A stretch of 64,000 nucleotides of DNA from contig CM043958.1 of assembly GCA_014529385.2 (NCBI GenBank), positions 92,720,435 to 92,784,434 of the forward strand. The letters run 5' to 3'. Both the position numbers and the translations under genes were made by a program. Position 1 is the stretch's first letter. Every line of letters starts with the position of its first letter. The stretch comes from Adiantum capillus-veneris (Eukaryota; Streptophyta; Polypodiopsida; Polypodiales; Pteridaceae). Below the pieces are notes generated by a model. It was not told the origin of the DNA. It ran no database searches and saw nothing but the letters and a program-made list of their open reading frames with translations. Positions 21,847-34,020 of this stretch are shown here, one piece after another.

Positions 21847-22439
21847 TGGTAATTAGAGCCATGAGCTTCTAGATTGTAAGTGTTTATTACTTATGTGTGA
21901 TTGTCCCACATTACCCTAAGTTTAAGTCAAGACCTTCAAATTTTAACCTTGATTTAGGTATAGAAGCCAACTTTTGTAAATAATACAAAGTGAGCATATG
22001 ACTACTATTGTTGTCTAGTTCTACCCTCTTGCTTCTTTCATTTGTATCTCTATTGTACGATGTAGCATTGTGATTCCAAGCATAGCTATACATTTGCAGG
22101 TGAAATCTCTTCCATTTGATGTAAGTTTCTCACGATATTGTGTAATTGAATATGATAATGTCTTTGGGATCTCAAAGCCAAAATGATTGTTTGAAGTAAT
22201 GATGCATACCTCAATGAGTAAAAGATGCATAAGAAACCTATACCTACTATTGATATTTGATGTGTGGTGATTCAAGAGGATGGGATAGTGCATAATAGAG
22301 TATGTAATGAAAAAAACCACAACTTGTGGAAAACCCTTTTGTGCTAGAAGAAAGAGTGGAACAACTTAATGTGCTGGAGTTAAGGAGACCTACTTGGGTT
22401 TCTTGTTCTCCTAAATGTTTTGTTCCATCTCTTGACAAT

Positions 22440-22900
22440 GTAGAGAGATTGCATTGAGCCTTCATGCTATGAGGAAGCTATGTTTGTAGATGTACGCTTA
22501 AGGGGCAAGTGGCTATGCAATCTGAGATGAATTATTTGAAGAAAAATGATGATATTGATCTTGTATGTAGATAACATGCTTATTGTTGGAAAGAGTACTA
22601 ACGGATAGATGCATTGAAATCAAAGTTTCACAAAAACTTTGATATGAAGGATTTAGGAGAAGCTGACCACTTTCTTGGTATGAGGATTGTCAAAGATAGG
22701 AGCAAGAAAATGGTTTATCTCAGACTGAGTACATTTCCAAGGTTCTTAAATGATTTATTATGAAGAGGGGGAGGGTATCCGATAGCCCGTTAGCTCCATA
22801 AATAAAACCTAGCCAAATTGTTTGTCCTAATTAGAGGAGGAAAAGGTTAAAAATGGCTAAGGTTCCGTATGCATTTGCTATTGGTTGTATGTCGTAATTG
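22440..22900 (+). pseudogene. copia RT remnant
   Basis: Frame-shifted RT sequence. LYVDNMLIVGKST-like (usual YVDDML, second Asp changed to Asn) at about 22555-22600, then FHKNFDMKDLGEADHFLGMR and KDRSKKMVYL, then EEEKVKMAKVPYAFAIG at about 22840-22880. It breaks off before RNase H. Gag to integrase are absent between the PBS-like site (21847) and this RT, so an internal deletion is likely. Confidence 0.8.
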
Positions 22901-23118
22901 CTACATGCTGCAAAGGGGGAATGGAGAACACATCCAAAACACATACATTTGACCCTATATAGCTTAGGGTATTCACAACACTCCTACGCTCTCATAAACA
23001 CCTTCAAAAATCCACTTTCCAGTAGAGAACTTTCATTTGTACACAACCTAACACTCATAGGCCACCGCTTAACACATGCACACCAATGCAATCCTTCCTT
23101 GATTTTCCACTACACAAA

Positions 23119-23120
<2 letters not shown>

Positions 23121-23158
<38 letters not shown>
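23121..23158. repeat. (CT)n microsatellite
   Basis: 38 bp of CT, 30 bp before a long CA tract. Confidence 0.97.
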
Positions 23159-23162
<4 letters not shown>

Positions 23163-23191
23163 GCACAACACTAATGGCCAGAGGGGCACGT

Positions 23192-23358
<167 letters not shown>

Positions 23359-23610
23359 ATCAACTCGCACCACAAGCACAAGAGAGCAACACAAAAGAAA
23401 TGGGGGAAGGGAAAACTAACACCAAGAATTGGCCTTGATAGCTTGATCTTGTTCAAAAAAGCTTTACAATCCTCTTTCTTACAAAAACGGGCTTCTCCTT
23501 CTCCAAGCACTTGGAAAAAAAGCCCCCCAAAAGGCCTCTACAAACCTATTTATATTTGGGATTTTACATTTTTAGTATTTTTCTTAGAGTGAGAAGTAGC
23601 TCCATCAAAA

Positions 23611-23658
<48 letters not shown>

Positions 23659-23674
23659 CTCTCTATCTCTCTCA
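23611..23674. repeat. (CT)n microsatellite, imperfect
   Basis: Mostly CT, with CG, TG and AT interruptions towards the right end. Confidence 0.95.
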
Positions 23675-26036
23675 TTTGTCTTGAAACCCTAACCTCATAG
23701 CTCTTGCATCCCTTCCGCATTACACTTTCATCACTAGTGAACCTTCAAAGGACTATCATAAAAGATGTAACAACATATGCCTCTACATCAAAGAACCCTG
23801 GTGGATCATTTGCCTCAAGGAATTCAAGATTTTGAATGTCTTAGTCATTCATTGGCCCAAACAGAAACTCATTGGAGCAACACAAGAAAACAAAGGTATA
23901 TCAACCCAAGTACTCATTAAAGTCGGAGAAAGTCAAATAAATGTTTTTCCCAAGCAGTTTGGTTCAAGTTAGTGATCCCCTATGGATTTAGGATGGGAGA
24001 TCAACACAAAAAGACAAACACATGGGTTGGATAGATTCATAGTATATTTTGGACGAACATGAGTTCTTGAAAGGTAAAAGATAGGTATGGGTACCAAAAT
24101 CAAAGATCACAACATATGAAGTGCAATCAAGAAAGAAGACCAAATGAATATCAACCTTGGCAACATTCTAGGATACCTAGAAAGAGGCAATACAAAATAA
24201 CAACATTGAGTGCTACTAAAGCCTACCACTATCCTCAAGAAGATACAAACCAAAGGTGGATTCCACAGAATCTTCTGCTTGCACAAGGATCTAACACAAA
24301 ACATAAGAGAAATTGGCTTCCAATCCACCAAAGACCAACTACAATTATGACAGAGCTACATGAAGATCTCAAAAGCTCAACAAGATCTTGTGCCAAACAA
24401 AGTCACCAAAGAAGCTACAAAGGCAATATGAGGATTGGAATTTCTAAGTCTTCCAATACTCATGCTCAAAAGTAAAATGCCAACAATCAAGAGAGGCTTA
24501 CAAAAATATTAAAAGTTCCTTATAATAGGCCTAATTGGAGAATCAAATGGATAATGGAGCCTTCACAGTCACAGAAGGACAACCCAACCAAAATAACTAC
24601 AAATTAAAAGGCAATTAAATAGGAATGGCAAAAGAAATGTATGACAGAATCACACTCTTTGAAGATTTAGAGTACCTGTATGACAGAAGAAATGTATATG
24701 TTAATCACAAGAATGTAAAAATCAAGTCACCGGGATGCAAACAACACTCAGCCGCCGTGAAATGAGCAAAGTGTTGGTCTCAGAGTTTCATGAGAGGTCC
24801 CCAACCCGTCGACACCAAAGTTGAGATGGGGTTCATGACAGGTCTCTAGCTCTATTAAAAGTCAGAGTCTCTAAGTAAGAAGGACTTAGAGAATAGACCT
24901 TTACCATTGGCAAGGCTTAGGACTATAGCCCTAGAAGAAGACCTAGTTCTGTCTCACAACAAAAACAGAACAAAAAACCCTAAACTTCAAAAAATATTTT
25001 CGGCCCTATAACTTCCACAGTTGGGCTAAGGTATCTCCCCCCCCCCACATGAGTGAGGGCACAACCGCTGGTGGAATCCTCTTCCAATGAAGAAGTCTTC
25101 TAACGTTTTTTGTGCGCGGGGATGGATAGTTACCTGACTGATTAGGTCGACCTGTCCTTGATTGGAAACTTTAGTCTTTTGCCACTTACCACCCTAGACT
25201 CGCACATGATTCTCTATTTCCTAATTACTACCACATTTTCAATGGTTTCCTTTTTAACTTTTTGGTACAGTAATTTGTTAAAACAAGTCTTGAAAATTAG
25301 CATTAAAAACAGTCTTTTAGAAAACAGACATCTTTAAACTTAAGACAAGGTACGTTCACTCATAATAATTCTTGATAACCCTGAGCCGTACTCTACTTGT
25401 CTCAAGCACACCTATACATGGGTGAACCAAACGGCACCCTTTCTTATTCATAATCGAGGGTGAAAACCCATCACCCAAAGTTCGGGGCACCATATGCCAA
25501 AACCAGTTGCCCATACAATTGGGCAGTTCCCCTAGGATAAAAACGGTATCCTAAGTAGTATCCACAAACATACACATGTAGGGGGTAAAAACTCCTCGTA
25601 CATGGGGGCAACCGACTCATCCGTGGCTGACACGCCATCATTTACTCATCACCTGAAGTGAAACTATTCCAAGGAATCAGAGGTGTCTTGAGACAAGATG
25701 TCTTAAGGATGACTAATCATTCTTTCCTAAGTCAACCAACCTTAACCCAAACAATACTTTTCTAATTTACAAACAAGCGTACATTGGTTACATGGAAGAT
25801 GCCTTCCTTTTTTAGCTAATTTCACCTTTCCTAATTTCTCACCCGCTCTTTTACGTATGCAATGTTAGTACTTAAGAAGAACTTGAATTCTTCAAAACCT
25901 AAATTATAATGAAGACCCATGTGGGATTGGTCGGGTATCTGTTGTAGTATTGGGGCCCGAATGCTTTCATTTATAGGCCTACTACACTGAGCCCGGCCTC
26001 GTGGTCGTGAGATGCTCTGGTCCTCTTTGAAACATT
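23675..26036. other. unrecognised stretch
   Basis: About 2.4 kb without a recognisable gene. The longest open stretch (24116-24475, plus, 119 codons) is Gln/Asn/Lys-rich and matches nothing I know. A 9-C run at about 25038 and TGTAGGGGGT-like, LTR-flavoured sequence at 25400-25990 suggest old retrotransposon debris, but I cannot assign it. Confidence 0.4.
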
Positions 26037-26235
26037 TGCTAGGTATGCAAGCCCACTTGCTTGTCCGGTGTCTAGCTCATGGGAATTATCCCTATAGCAT
26101 GCAGGTAACATGAGTCCTTGGTGGAGATTGGATGAATAAAAGCAATGGTCAATATCACTTCAAAAAGGCTATATGTAAAACTAGACTTAATGTAATAGAA
26201 GAGGTAGCGAGTTTTTTCTTTCTTTACTATTCAAT

Positions 26236-26310
<75 letters not shown>

Positions 26311-26375
26311 CTTCTTTGCAAGATGATGCAACCATGGCTTCTCACCTGCACCCTCCATAGCCCTTGACCCTAAAA
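26037..26375 (+). mobile_element. 5' LTR of gag-only element
   Basis: Starts TGCTAGGTATGCAAGCC and ends CCCTAAAA, where the partner LTR ends CGTAACA; the terminal CA is mutated here. It contains (CT)n at 26239-26307. Confidence 0.85.
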
Positions 26376-26377
26376 CC

Positions 26378-26390
26378 TGGTATCAGAGCC
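26378..26390 (+). other. primer-binding site, initiator tRNA-Met
   Basis: TGGTATCAGAGCC, a perfect plant tRNA-iMet PBS, two bases after the LTR. Confidence 0.9.
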
Positions 26391-26927
26391 TCAAGGGATT
26401 GTGCTCAAAGTGCTGCATGGGAAAGGTCGCCTATGAAGAGGAAGGATAGGAGCACGACCTGCACGGATTTGCTCATATCCACCTGCAAGCAGTTCGCCCT
26501 GGCATGCTGATGAGATTACATCACTACATCTCTTTGCATATTGGCCTCTGTGTGCTGCTCTAAAGCAAGCCATCGTCGGTGCTGTCTGCAATAGAATTCA
26601 CCAATTTTGGCTTACCACAAAATTTATTAAATGGTCCACCTTATTTGATAGCTTTTAAGCAAACGGGACTTCACACCCCAAGGTGCTTGTCGATGATCGA
26701 TGCTCGATGCTCGGTGCTCATAAGTGACTTTGAAGGTTTATGTTCAAGCTGAAGCTGCTGCAAATGGGCTATTGAATGAAGTTCAGTCGCTATCGACTCT
26801 TCTTGGTTATTTTATGCTACGGATCCACTGATGTGTTAAAAGGTAATTCAAAATTCTATTAACGAAGATCTACGATCATTCTTCGCAAGCAGAACAAACA
26901 CGACCAAGCTATCCTTTCATATCGAAT

Positions 26928-27777
26928 ATGGCACCAAAAGTTGACAAGTTCAATGGATCCAGCTTCCACACCTGGCAAATTAAAGTAAAGGGATATCTGA
27001 TGCGAAAAAATTTGTGGAATGTTGTCAAGCCGCTATCATCCGACAAATCTGACACATCCGCTGAAGTTACAAGAGCATTATCTGCCGAGCAACAGAGGAA
27101 AGACGAACAAGCTTTTGGTATCATTCTAACTAATTCCTTAGAACATGACTTTATTCATTATTTGGATGATGTTGATTCTTCAAGTGCTGCCTGGATAGAG
27201 TTAGAAAAGCTTTTTGGTGCCAAAGCTAAGTATTTGAAAATGAGTTTAAAAATGGAATTATATTCTATTCGCATGCGTGAAGATGAAAACATTGCAGCTT
27301 TAGCTAATAGATTGAAGAGCATCAAAACACAGCTAGTTTATGTTGAAGCCCCTATGCCAGATGAAGACCTTATAGCCGTTTTTCTGAATAGCCTCCCTGC
27401 AGAATTTCGTCGAATTGTCACTATTTTAAAGGAGAAGGATCCTTTGCCTTCTTTGGATGGTATTGTTACCATTGCAGGAAGAAGAGAAACCAGTACCACG
27501 AATCGGCTCTTTTGTACCAACTGCATATGTAGTTCGTGGTTGCACTTCAACTGCCAATTCCACCAGGTCTACTACCAGCACTAGACCTTGTGCTATATGT
27601 GGACGCAACAATCATCAAACCAAGGATTGTTTCAGCAAAAATTCTTGCACCCATTGTGGAAAGACTAATCATCCGTCGGACAAATTCTTTAAGAAGAACA
27701 AGCGACAGATTAATATGGTTGAAGGTGATGAAGACGGTGCAACACCAATGCTTTGCGTAGAAAGTGATGTCCTGTAG
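26928..27777 (+). pseudogene. gag: gag of gag-only element, one frameshift
   Basis: ATG at 26928 opens MAPKVDKFNGSSFHTWQIKV, the usual copia gag N-terminus (K-F-x-G-x-x-F-x-x-W). The frame is open past AAWIELEKLFGAKAK, MSLKMELYSIRM and PMPDEDLIAVFLNSLP, the UBN2-type capsid. Near 27465-27485 the frame changes by one base into LQEEEKPV..., which then runs to TAG at 27775-27777. The second part has CAICGRNNHQTKDC, a perfect CX2CX4HX4C zinc knuckle. CTHCGKTNHPSDKF follows, a second knuckle whose last Cys is Phe. About 282 codons in all. The single frameshift suggests recent activity, with proteins of another copia supplied in trans. Confidence 0.88.
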
Positions 27778-28069
27778 TTTGTTTTTTTTCTTAAGTCTGT
27801 CTTTATGTTTCCATTATGTCAGTTATTTCTCAATAATTATATGGGTTATAGACACTGCCATAAAATAAAATGGTAAGACCACCCTTGTTGTTTGGTCGAG
27901 TTCTGGTATGTCTCACACTGATAGTTGTTTGAGGGAAGTACACACACACACACCTATGTTATTGTCAAGGGGGAGACTTCTACTCAGTGATTTAAGGTGA
28001 ATGAACTCTGCCATGGTCTGTCTGCTGTCTCGAGTCCATTGTCAGTGGTTTGGGCTTGAGGGGGGGGGT

Positions 28070-28267
28070 TGCTGGGTATGCAGGCCCACTTGTTTGTTCG
28101 GTGTCTAGCTCATGGGAATTATCCCTATAGCATGCAAGTAACATGAGTCCTTAGTGGAGATTGCATGAATAAAAGCAACGGTCAATATCACTTAAAAAAG
28201 GCTATATGTAAAAGTAGACTTAATGTAATAGAAGAGGTAGCGAGTTTTTCTTTCTTTAATGTTCAAT

Positions 28268-28318
<51 letters not shown>

Positions 28319-28383
28319 CTTCTCTACAAGCTGATGCAGCCATGGCTTCTCACCTGCACCCTCCATAGCCCTCGACCGTAACA
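28070..28383 (+). mobile_element. 3' LTR of gag-only element
   Basis: Starts TGCTGGGTATGCAGGCC and ends GTAACA. It contains (CT)n at 28271-28315. Confidence 0.85.
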
Positions 28384-28926
28384 ACACTATCCTCCTCTCA
28401 TCAGACTAAGGGTTTGCTCGAGTCTTCTTTGGAGCCATGACTTATATCCTTATAAAAAGGACGTCTACTTATTAGGTAAATTATCAAAAACCAAATTTTT
28501 ACCATTCTATAACGTATTTCCAAGACTTAGCATGATTGCTTAGATCCCCAAATAGTTTAATTGTTTATAGAAGATTCTTGGTTTTTTTTCAATATTGATC
28601 CCGTAACTCCTTATACCTTAGTTTAGTTTAAGGAATTTCCTGATTTTCTTGTTGGCTTTTTCTTTAAACTATAGTCGAAGTTGGTAAATTCTTGAAGATT
28701 CCTTTTAAGTTTTTGGGGTTTCTCTAATTATCTTATGAATTTTTGAACCTTTTTCCTAAACAGTGGTCGTTACCTCCAATAGTTTTCTTAAAAACTTTTA
28801 ATCGTGTTCATAATCTATCCTAATTAAACTTAAGCTTAGTACAAGGTTTTTGAGCTATTATAATTACTTAAAAGAATTAAGTAATTATATCCTATATTTC
28901 CTAGATTCATAATGGTATTTCATATC
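28384..28926. other. AT-rich stretch, no gene seen
   Basis: No ORF or element recognised. The last part may contain very diverged units of the array that begins at 28927. Confidence 0.4.
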
Positions 28927-29980
28927 TTTGATAATTATTATGTAGTCATCTAAGCAAATTAACTAATTTACCCCTTTAATATATAGCTAAAATCAAATAA
29001 TTCTAGCTTAATTAATTAGCTTATCTAATTTTTTATCCATGAGCTAATTATATTTGCTTGATAATGGTTTTAAATATCTCTAATAATTATCATGTAATCA
29101 TTTAAGCTAATTAGCTAATTTCTTTCTATAATTTATAGCTAAAATCACACAGTTTTAGCTTAATTAATTAGCTTAAATAATTTTTTGTCCATGAGATAAT
29201 AATTTTGGCTTGCTAGTGGTGACTTCTATCTTTGATTATCATCATGTAACTATCTAAGCTAATTAACTAATTTTCTCCTTCAATTTATAACTAAAATCAA
29301 ATAATTTTAGCTTAATTAATTAGCTAAACTAATTTTCTATCTATGAATTAATTATCTCCACTTGCTAATTATATTTTATATCTTTAATAATTATCTTGCA
29401 TTTATATAAGTTAAATAACTAAATTCCTTCTGAAATTTACATCTCATATTAGACAATTTTAACTTAATGAATTACATAAACTTATTTTCTATCCAATAAC
29501 CTAATTATCTCAACTTGTTAACATTTGTTTCTATCTTTGATAATTATTATGTAATTATCTAACCTAATTAAGTAATTTTCCCCTTCAATTTACAACTAAA
29601 ATAAGATAATTTAGCTTAATTAACTAGCTAAACTAATTTTTTGATAATGAGATAATTGCCCTGTATTCTCAACAATGTTTTCTAGCTTTATAATTATGCT
29701 GTGATTTATTAACTTAGTTTGCCAAGTTTTCCATGAATTTGAAGGTTAAAAACAACTCATTTTTACTTGATTAAATACAAAAATTGATCGAAAAATTATG
29801 ACATAATTTTTTAGCTTCCTATTAGTACAAACAAGCTTTGATAATTATCCGATAATTATTAAATTTAAATGATATAATTTCTCTTAATTAAGACCAAAAT
29901 TGATTAATTTCAGTCTTAATAGGGATTAATAATTAATTAGATTAGTAATCCTAATCATAATTTGAATAATCAACAGTGTA
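28927..29980. repeat. degenerate tandem array, unit about 151 bp
   Basis: The landmark TTTGATAATTATYATGTA and its variants begin at about 28927, 29078, 29229, 29380, 29533, 29685 and 29833. The steps are 151, 151, 151, 153, 152 and 148. Each unit continues with TCTAAGCTAATTAACTAATT, a pyrimidine patch, AGCTAAAATCAAATAATTTT, AGCTTAATTAATTAGCT and CTATCCATGAGCTAATTAT, in that order, with decay towards the right. About seven units. No coding capacity. It looks like a small old satellite or an expanded retrotransposon untranslated region. Confidence 0.8.
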
Positions 29981-32067
29981 TTATCATTGACAGTATAGTT
30001 GATAATAGAGAGAAGTTTGATCTTATTAATTAATTAGATTAATTTTCTAATTAAATATATACTAGTATATTTCTACTAATTAACAGGGGTTAACACTAAT
30101 TACCTTTCCTAATCAACTAGAGTTTTGCTCTCTAGTGATTTTTGTGCAAAGTCTCTCTATGTTAGAGCGAATTGGCTAGGTCTCTGAGTCTGAGTCAATT
30201 TGTGAAGCATAAGATCCTATTTATAGATTTTTCTGGCACTTAGATGCTCTGACATGCTGAAATTGATAGTTACTTGTAGGTCAAGCAACCCTCACGCTCT
30301 AGATAGTGCTACCTACTACTAAATCTGTCTTGGGTAGATCAGTGAGATAGCCCTACAAAACACCTGCTACTGTGATTTTCAACCTTGCTAAATTACTAAA
30401 AATCTATTTTTTAATTATTTGGTAAATAGAAAATAACTAGGAGGTTACAATAAAAGTCTTGAGCTTCATTGATTACTAAAACTATTCAATTATTTTTGTA
30501 ATTTAAAGTGGAAGTAAAAACTTCCAGAGGAGATAGCAGTGTCAGATTTTACCCAAATTTAGTTCTGAGAGTTCCTAGCTATAGTTTTGTCGTGCTTAAG
30601 AATCTAAAATAACCAACCTTTGCTTGGATCGGGCAAGTTTTTACTGATTTTTAGAAATTAAATATGTTTAAAAAAGCTTTGTACATTCTCTTGTATCTTC
30701 AACAGGGGAAACCTTACACTTCAAGTCTTAATAAACTCTATGTTAAGAGTTGTAGTTATTAATCTTATGCTCAAGTTGGAAGAGTTGAGCTTATCAAAGT
30801 CATGTCCCTCATGCTAGAAGAGATTATCATAAGAGTCAAAGTCTATTAGCTTAATAACGGTGGACTTGTGTAGAGTCCTATACTCACGCATAGTGTAAAG
30901 TAAGACAAGAGCACATATCCTCAACAACAAAAACTTCTTAGAGGGATGCTAGCTTGTAAAGCCATGTCATATGCTTTTATAGCTACACATTCTTTTTTAA
31001 GAACCCCTCAAAAACATAACATACTTTTTTTCATGCATTTTTGTGTATGCATATAGGATGCCCCATCATTGGACATATGCATTAAAAACTCTTTTTGCTT
31101 CCACCTATGCACCTTGAGTGGACTACAAAAGGAAAGCCAGCTTTCCATATTGCTACCCTTAAAATTTTTTGCCATCTTATTTCTATGTACATCAACATAT
31201 AATCCCTTCATTACTTTGTTAATATTTCCCATGCTAATGTATTGCTCTAATAATGCACATATCCCAAAGGCAATTTTTTTCCAATGGGTTTTCCCCTTTG
31301 GTTATCTAGGTATTAGATCCTAATGTAGATTCTCTCCTCTCAACTTCTTTTGTACATACTCCTTATAAATAATGAGCAAACCTGGCCATCATACTACTAC
31401 AATAGACAATACAACAACATCGACTCACACCACATATCTCCACAATTTTGGACCTTCAAGATGCTATAATGTAATGAACCTCACCAATAGATTCACCAAA
31501 CACTGAAGACAATATAGCCCATCGACAACCAATCATGAACGTTCCAACCTCCATAGACACTTCTCAATAGTGTCTATGGATGGACACTAAATCAGAAGGA
31601 GAGAATATTAATGAAGCCAACGTCAATCAACAAGATTTTGCTAAAGCCCCAAGCCTAGAAATTGCACATTAAGGGCATATGCAAAGAAGCAATAAAATTT
31701 GGTTACATATTTTTTGAATATGGTCTTGTATTGTCATTTCTTGATTTATTCTCAGCCATTGTAATAATTATGATGTATTCCGGGCTCAATAAGAGTTCCA
31801 AGCTATTATAAGAAGATGTATGTTAGTGTGCCTTGGTAGCAGATACATTAAATATGGATCCCTAAAGGCTCTGGGCTACTTGGACAATGCACATTTTTAA
31901 TACTAGGTATATAAGGTAGTGCATAAATGGAATTAGAGTTTTCAGCCTCATTTATTGAGAGCACCTCTAGTTTGCTACTATTACTAGCCCTTTCTACACT
32001 ATGACTGCTACTACGTTGGATACTAGTCTACAAGACCTTCTCTAAACTATGACTCCTAGGTTGGATA
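29981..32067. other. unrecognised stretch
   Basis: About 2 kb, AT-rich. It has two short facing ORFs at 31008-31323 without known motifs. No RNA gene or element end was recognised. Confidence 0.4.
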
Positions 32068-32406
32068 TGTTGGGATTGCCCTAGCCATGGAGTGCTCTCT
32101 CTCCATGACATCATGATGACCATACACTTCTATGAAGCATACATGCATGCATACATCCATGATCCATGAAGATCAGATTAAATGAAGTCCAAAGACTGCA
32201 TTGAAAAAGGTCCATGATATTTATACTTTAGAAGCCTTACTTTGGGCTATAAAACCACTATATACATTATTCATTATGTATCTAATGCATTACCTTTTTT
32301 CTATTTGCATTTACATTGAGATCACTTATTACCTACATTGTGATTAATCTGGTACTAATGCTCATCCACCTTAACTAACAACCCAACCTTAACTAACAAC
32401 CCAACA
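32068..32406 (+). mobile_element. copia-type LTR with decayed PBS
   Basis: Begins TGTTGGG and ends CCCAACA, a perfect 7-bp terminal inverted repeat of 339 bp total. It holds a TATA box TATAAAA (32248-32254). It is followed after two bases by TAGTATTAGAGC (32409-32420), a tRNA-Met PBS with two changes. Hence a 5' LTR whose element body is not recognisable downstream. Confidence 0.65.
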
Positions 32407-34020
32407 CGTAGTATTAGAGCTTTCGTGATGACTAATTCCATTACTTAGCCTTATTAATCCTAAAAATTTTCCATCTCTATGCATCCTTTCTTTTGTTATT
32501 TTCTCTTGAAAGATTAAGCGTCTTGGATTTTTTCTTTTGTATTGGTCCTTTAAAGGCATGTGACCACCAATTGCTTTTTTAAAAGGTTTCTTTAAGACAG
32601 TCCTATGATATATAAAGGTGTGTGTGTGCCAATGGCTTCTTCCACATAATACACACCAAAAGCATCATGCTTCATGAAGTCTCACATCTCAGCCCTCGAT
32701 TCCGTCTTTCAGTAGGCTGTAGGTACTCTCCCTCGGCTCCTATTGTGATCGCCATATCACTCTCAATGACTGATTTTCCCTCAAGACTATATTCTTCTCA
32801 TTTCTATTGTGCAATCTACCCAGTCTCTGCGCCCCCTAACATGTCTTCAACCACCCCCTTGCAAGCCTAGATCCCTCTCATCTCTTGCGGCGCAATCCTC
32901 CCTTGCTATCACCGACTACAAGTTACTGGACGTCACGGATTGCAGATTCAAAAGCTCAAAATCTGAAGCTAAATCCACTCGTACCCATCCTCTCTTTTGC
33001 TACATATTTGTAGGCCTGCACTGCCTTGTTAGAAGGAAAGAATAAAAAAGCTATATATATCATATCATAAAAGTCATGCATTCACACACAAAAATGAACG
33101 GTAAAAGCATACACGACACAAAGAGATGAAGAGAAGAGCAAGGGAGACATGGCAAATACATGAATATGAGTCAAGCATGAACAAGACAACTACAACACAA
33201 AGAATTCAACTTAAAACATCAGTTGAAACTCAATTACCATCATGGTTGAACAAAGACACTCCTATTTGGATGTCTGGAGCTTTGAAAAAGAGTAGTTTAA
33301 AGAGAGCGGATTGTATGTTGGATTAAGAGGCAAATGACACAGATTATGTACCTACACCTTTGTTCGAGCCATTTGAATGGACTCAAATATTGGCTACTAT
33401 GGACGTTTGTGTCAACAAATGTATACCCTGCTTTTTTTTGTGACAAAGAAGGCTAGGTCATTGTAATGGTAACTATTGTGCCATTGGAAAATCATTATTA
33501 TGATGCTACTGATGAACTGGAGAGGAAACTCTTACAGTAGAAGATTTTGACTTAGAAAAGAAGCACATAAGAGCAAAACTATTACTGTAAGAAGGAGAGG
33601 AAAGTTCTTTGAATTTTTTAATTAGTGTCAAAGGTGACAAGAAAAAAGAACAAAGTTAACTCAAGGAAAACAATCTTACACCAAAAATCAAGGGCAAAAC
33701 TTAGTTCTTCACAATGGTTGATGCAAAATATTATCTCAAGGACAAAATCATTGACAGAACCGCAATTGAAAAAAAGAGAAAAACTCAAACCAATGATCTG
33801 AAACTAAACGAACAGCTCAAAAAAACAACCAAGCAAAAGATAAAGAACCTTCTATGACTAAAACATAAAGAAGGACCAAATATCAAGAATTGAAACAAAC
33901 CTTAAAAGAAGTTTGGACCATTTAGATGGATTCAAAAATCAACAAATAGGAGACATGTGTGTTCTATCACATTACAAGAAATACACTTTGTAGGACTAAA
34001 GAATCATTGTTAAATAGCCC
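32407..34020. other. unrecognised stretch before gypsy RT remnant
   Basis: Short ORFs only. 33126-33326 and the sequence to 34000 are Lys/Thr/Asn-rich with stops. They could be the decayed region upstream of the gypsy RT at 34021, but no motif proves it. Confidence 0.35.

Larger units (their letters stand above)
26037..28383 (+). mobile_element. complete gag-only LTR element (TR-GAG-like)
   Basis: A 2347-bp element. The LTRs 26037-26375 and 28070-28383 are near-identical apart from CT-microsatellite length (69 against 45 bp). A tRNA-Met PBS lies 3 bases after the 5' LTR, followed by a gag ORF with a copia-type capsid and zinc knuckles, and a G-rich polypurine tract GAGGGGGGGGG (28058-28068) before the 3' LTR. 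No protease, integrase or RT sequence is present, and the gag is followed by only about 290 bp. The flanks ACATT (26032-26036) and ACACT (28384-28388) look like a target duplication with one change. This fits the published class of terminal-repeat retrotransposons with only a GAG domain (TR-GAG). Confidence 0.88.

Noticed and set aside
24116-24475. 119-codon ORF as a possible gene
   Set aside because: Gln/Asn/Lys-rich, no motif, an opposite-strand ORF overlaps it, and surrounding sequence looks like repeat debris.
28927-29980. CRISPR-like reading of the regular repeats
   Set aside because: The unit is about 151 bp and degenerate throughout, without short identical repeats and unique spacers; eukaryotic context.
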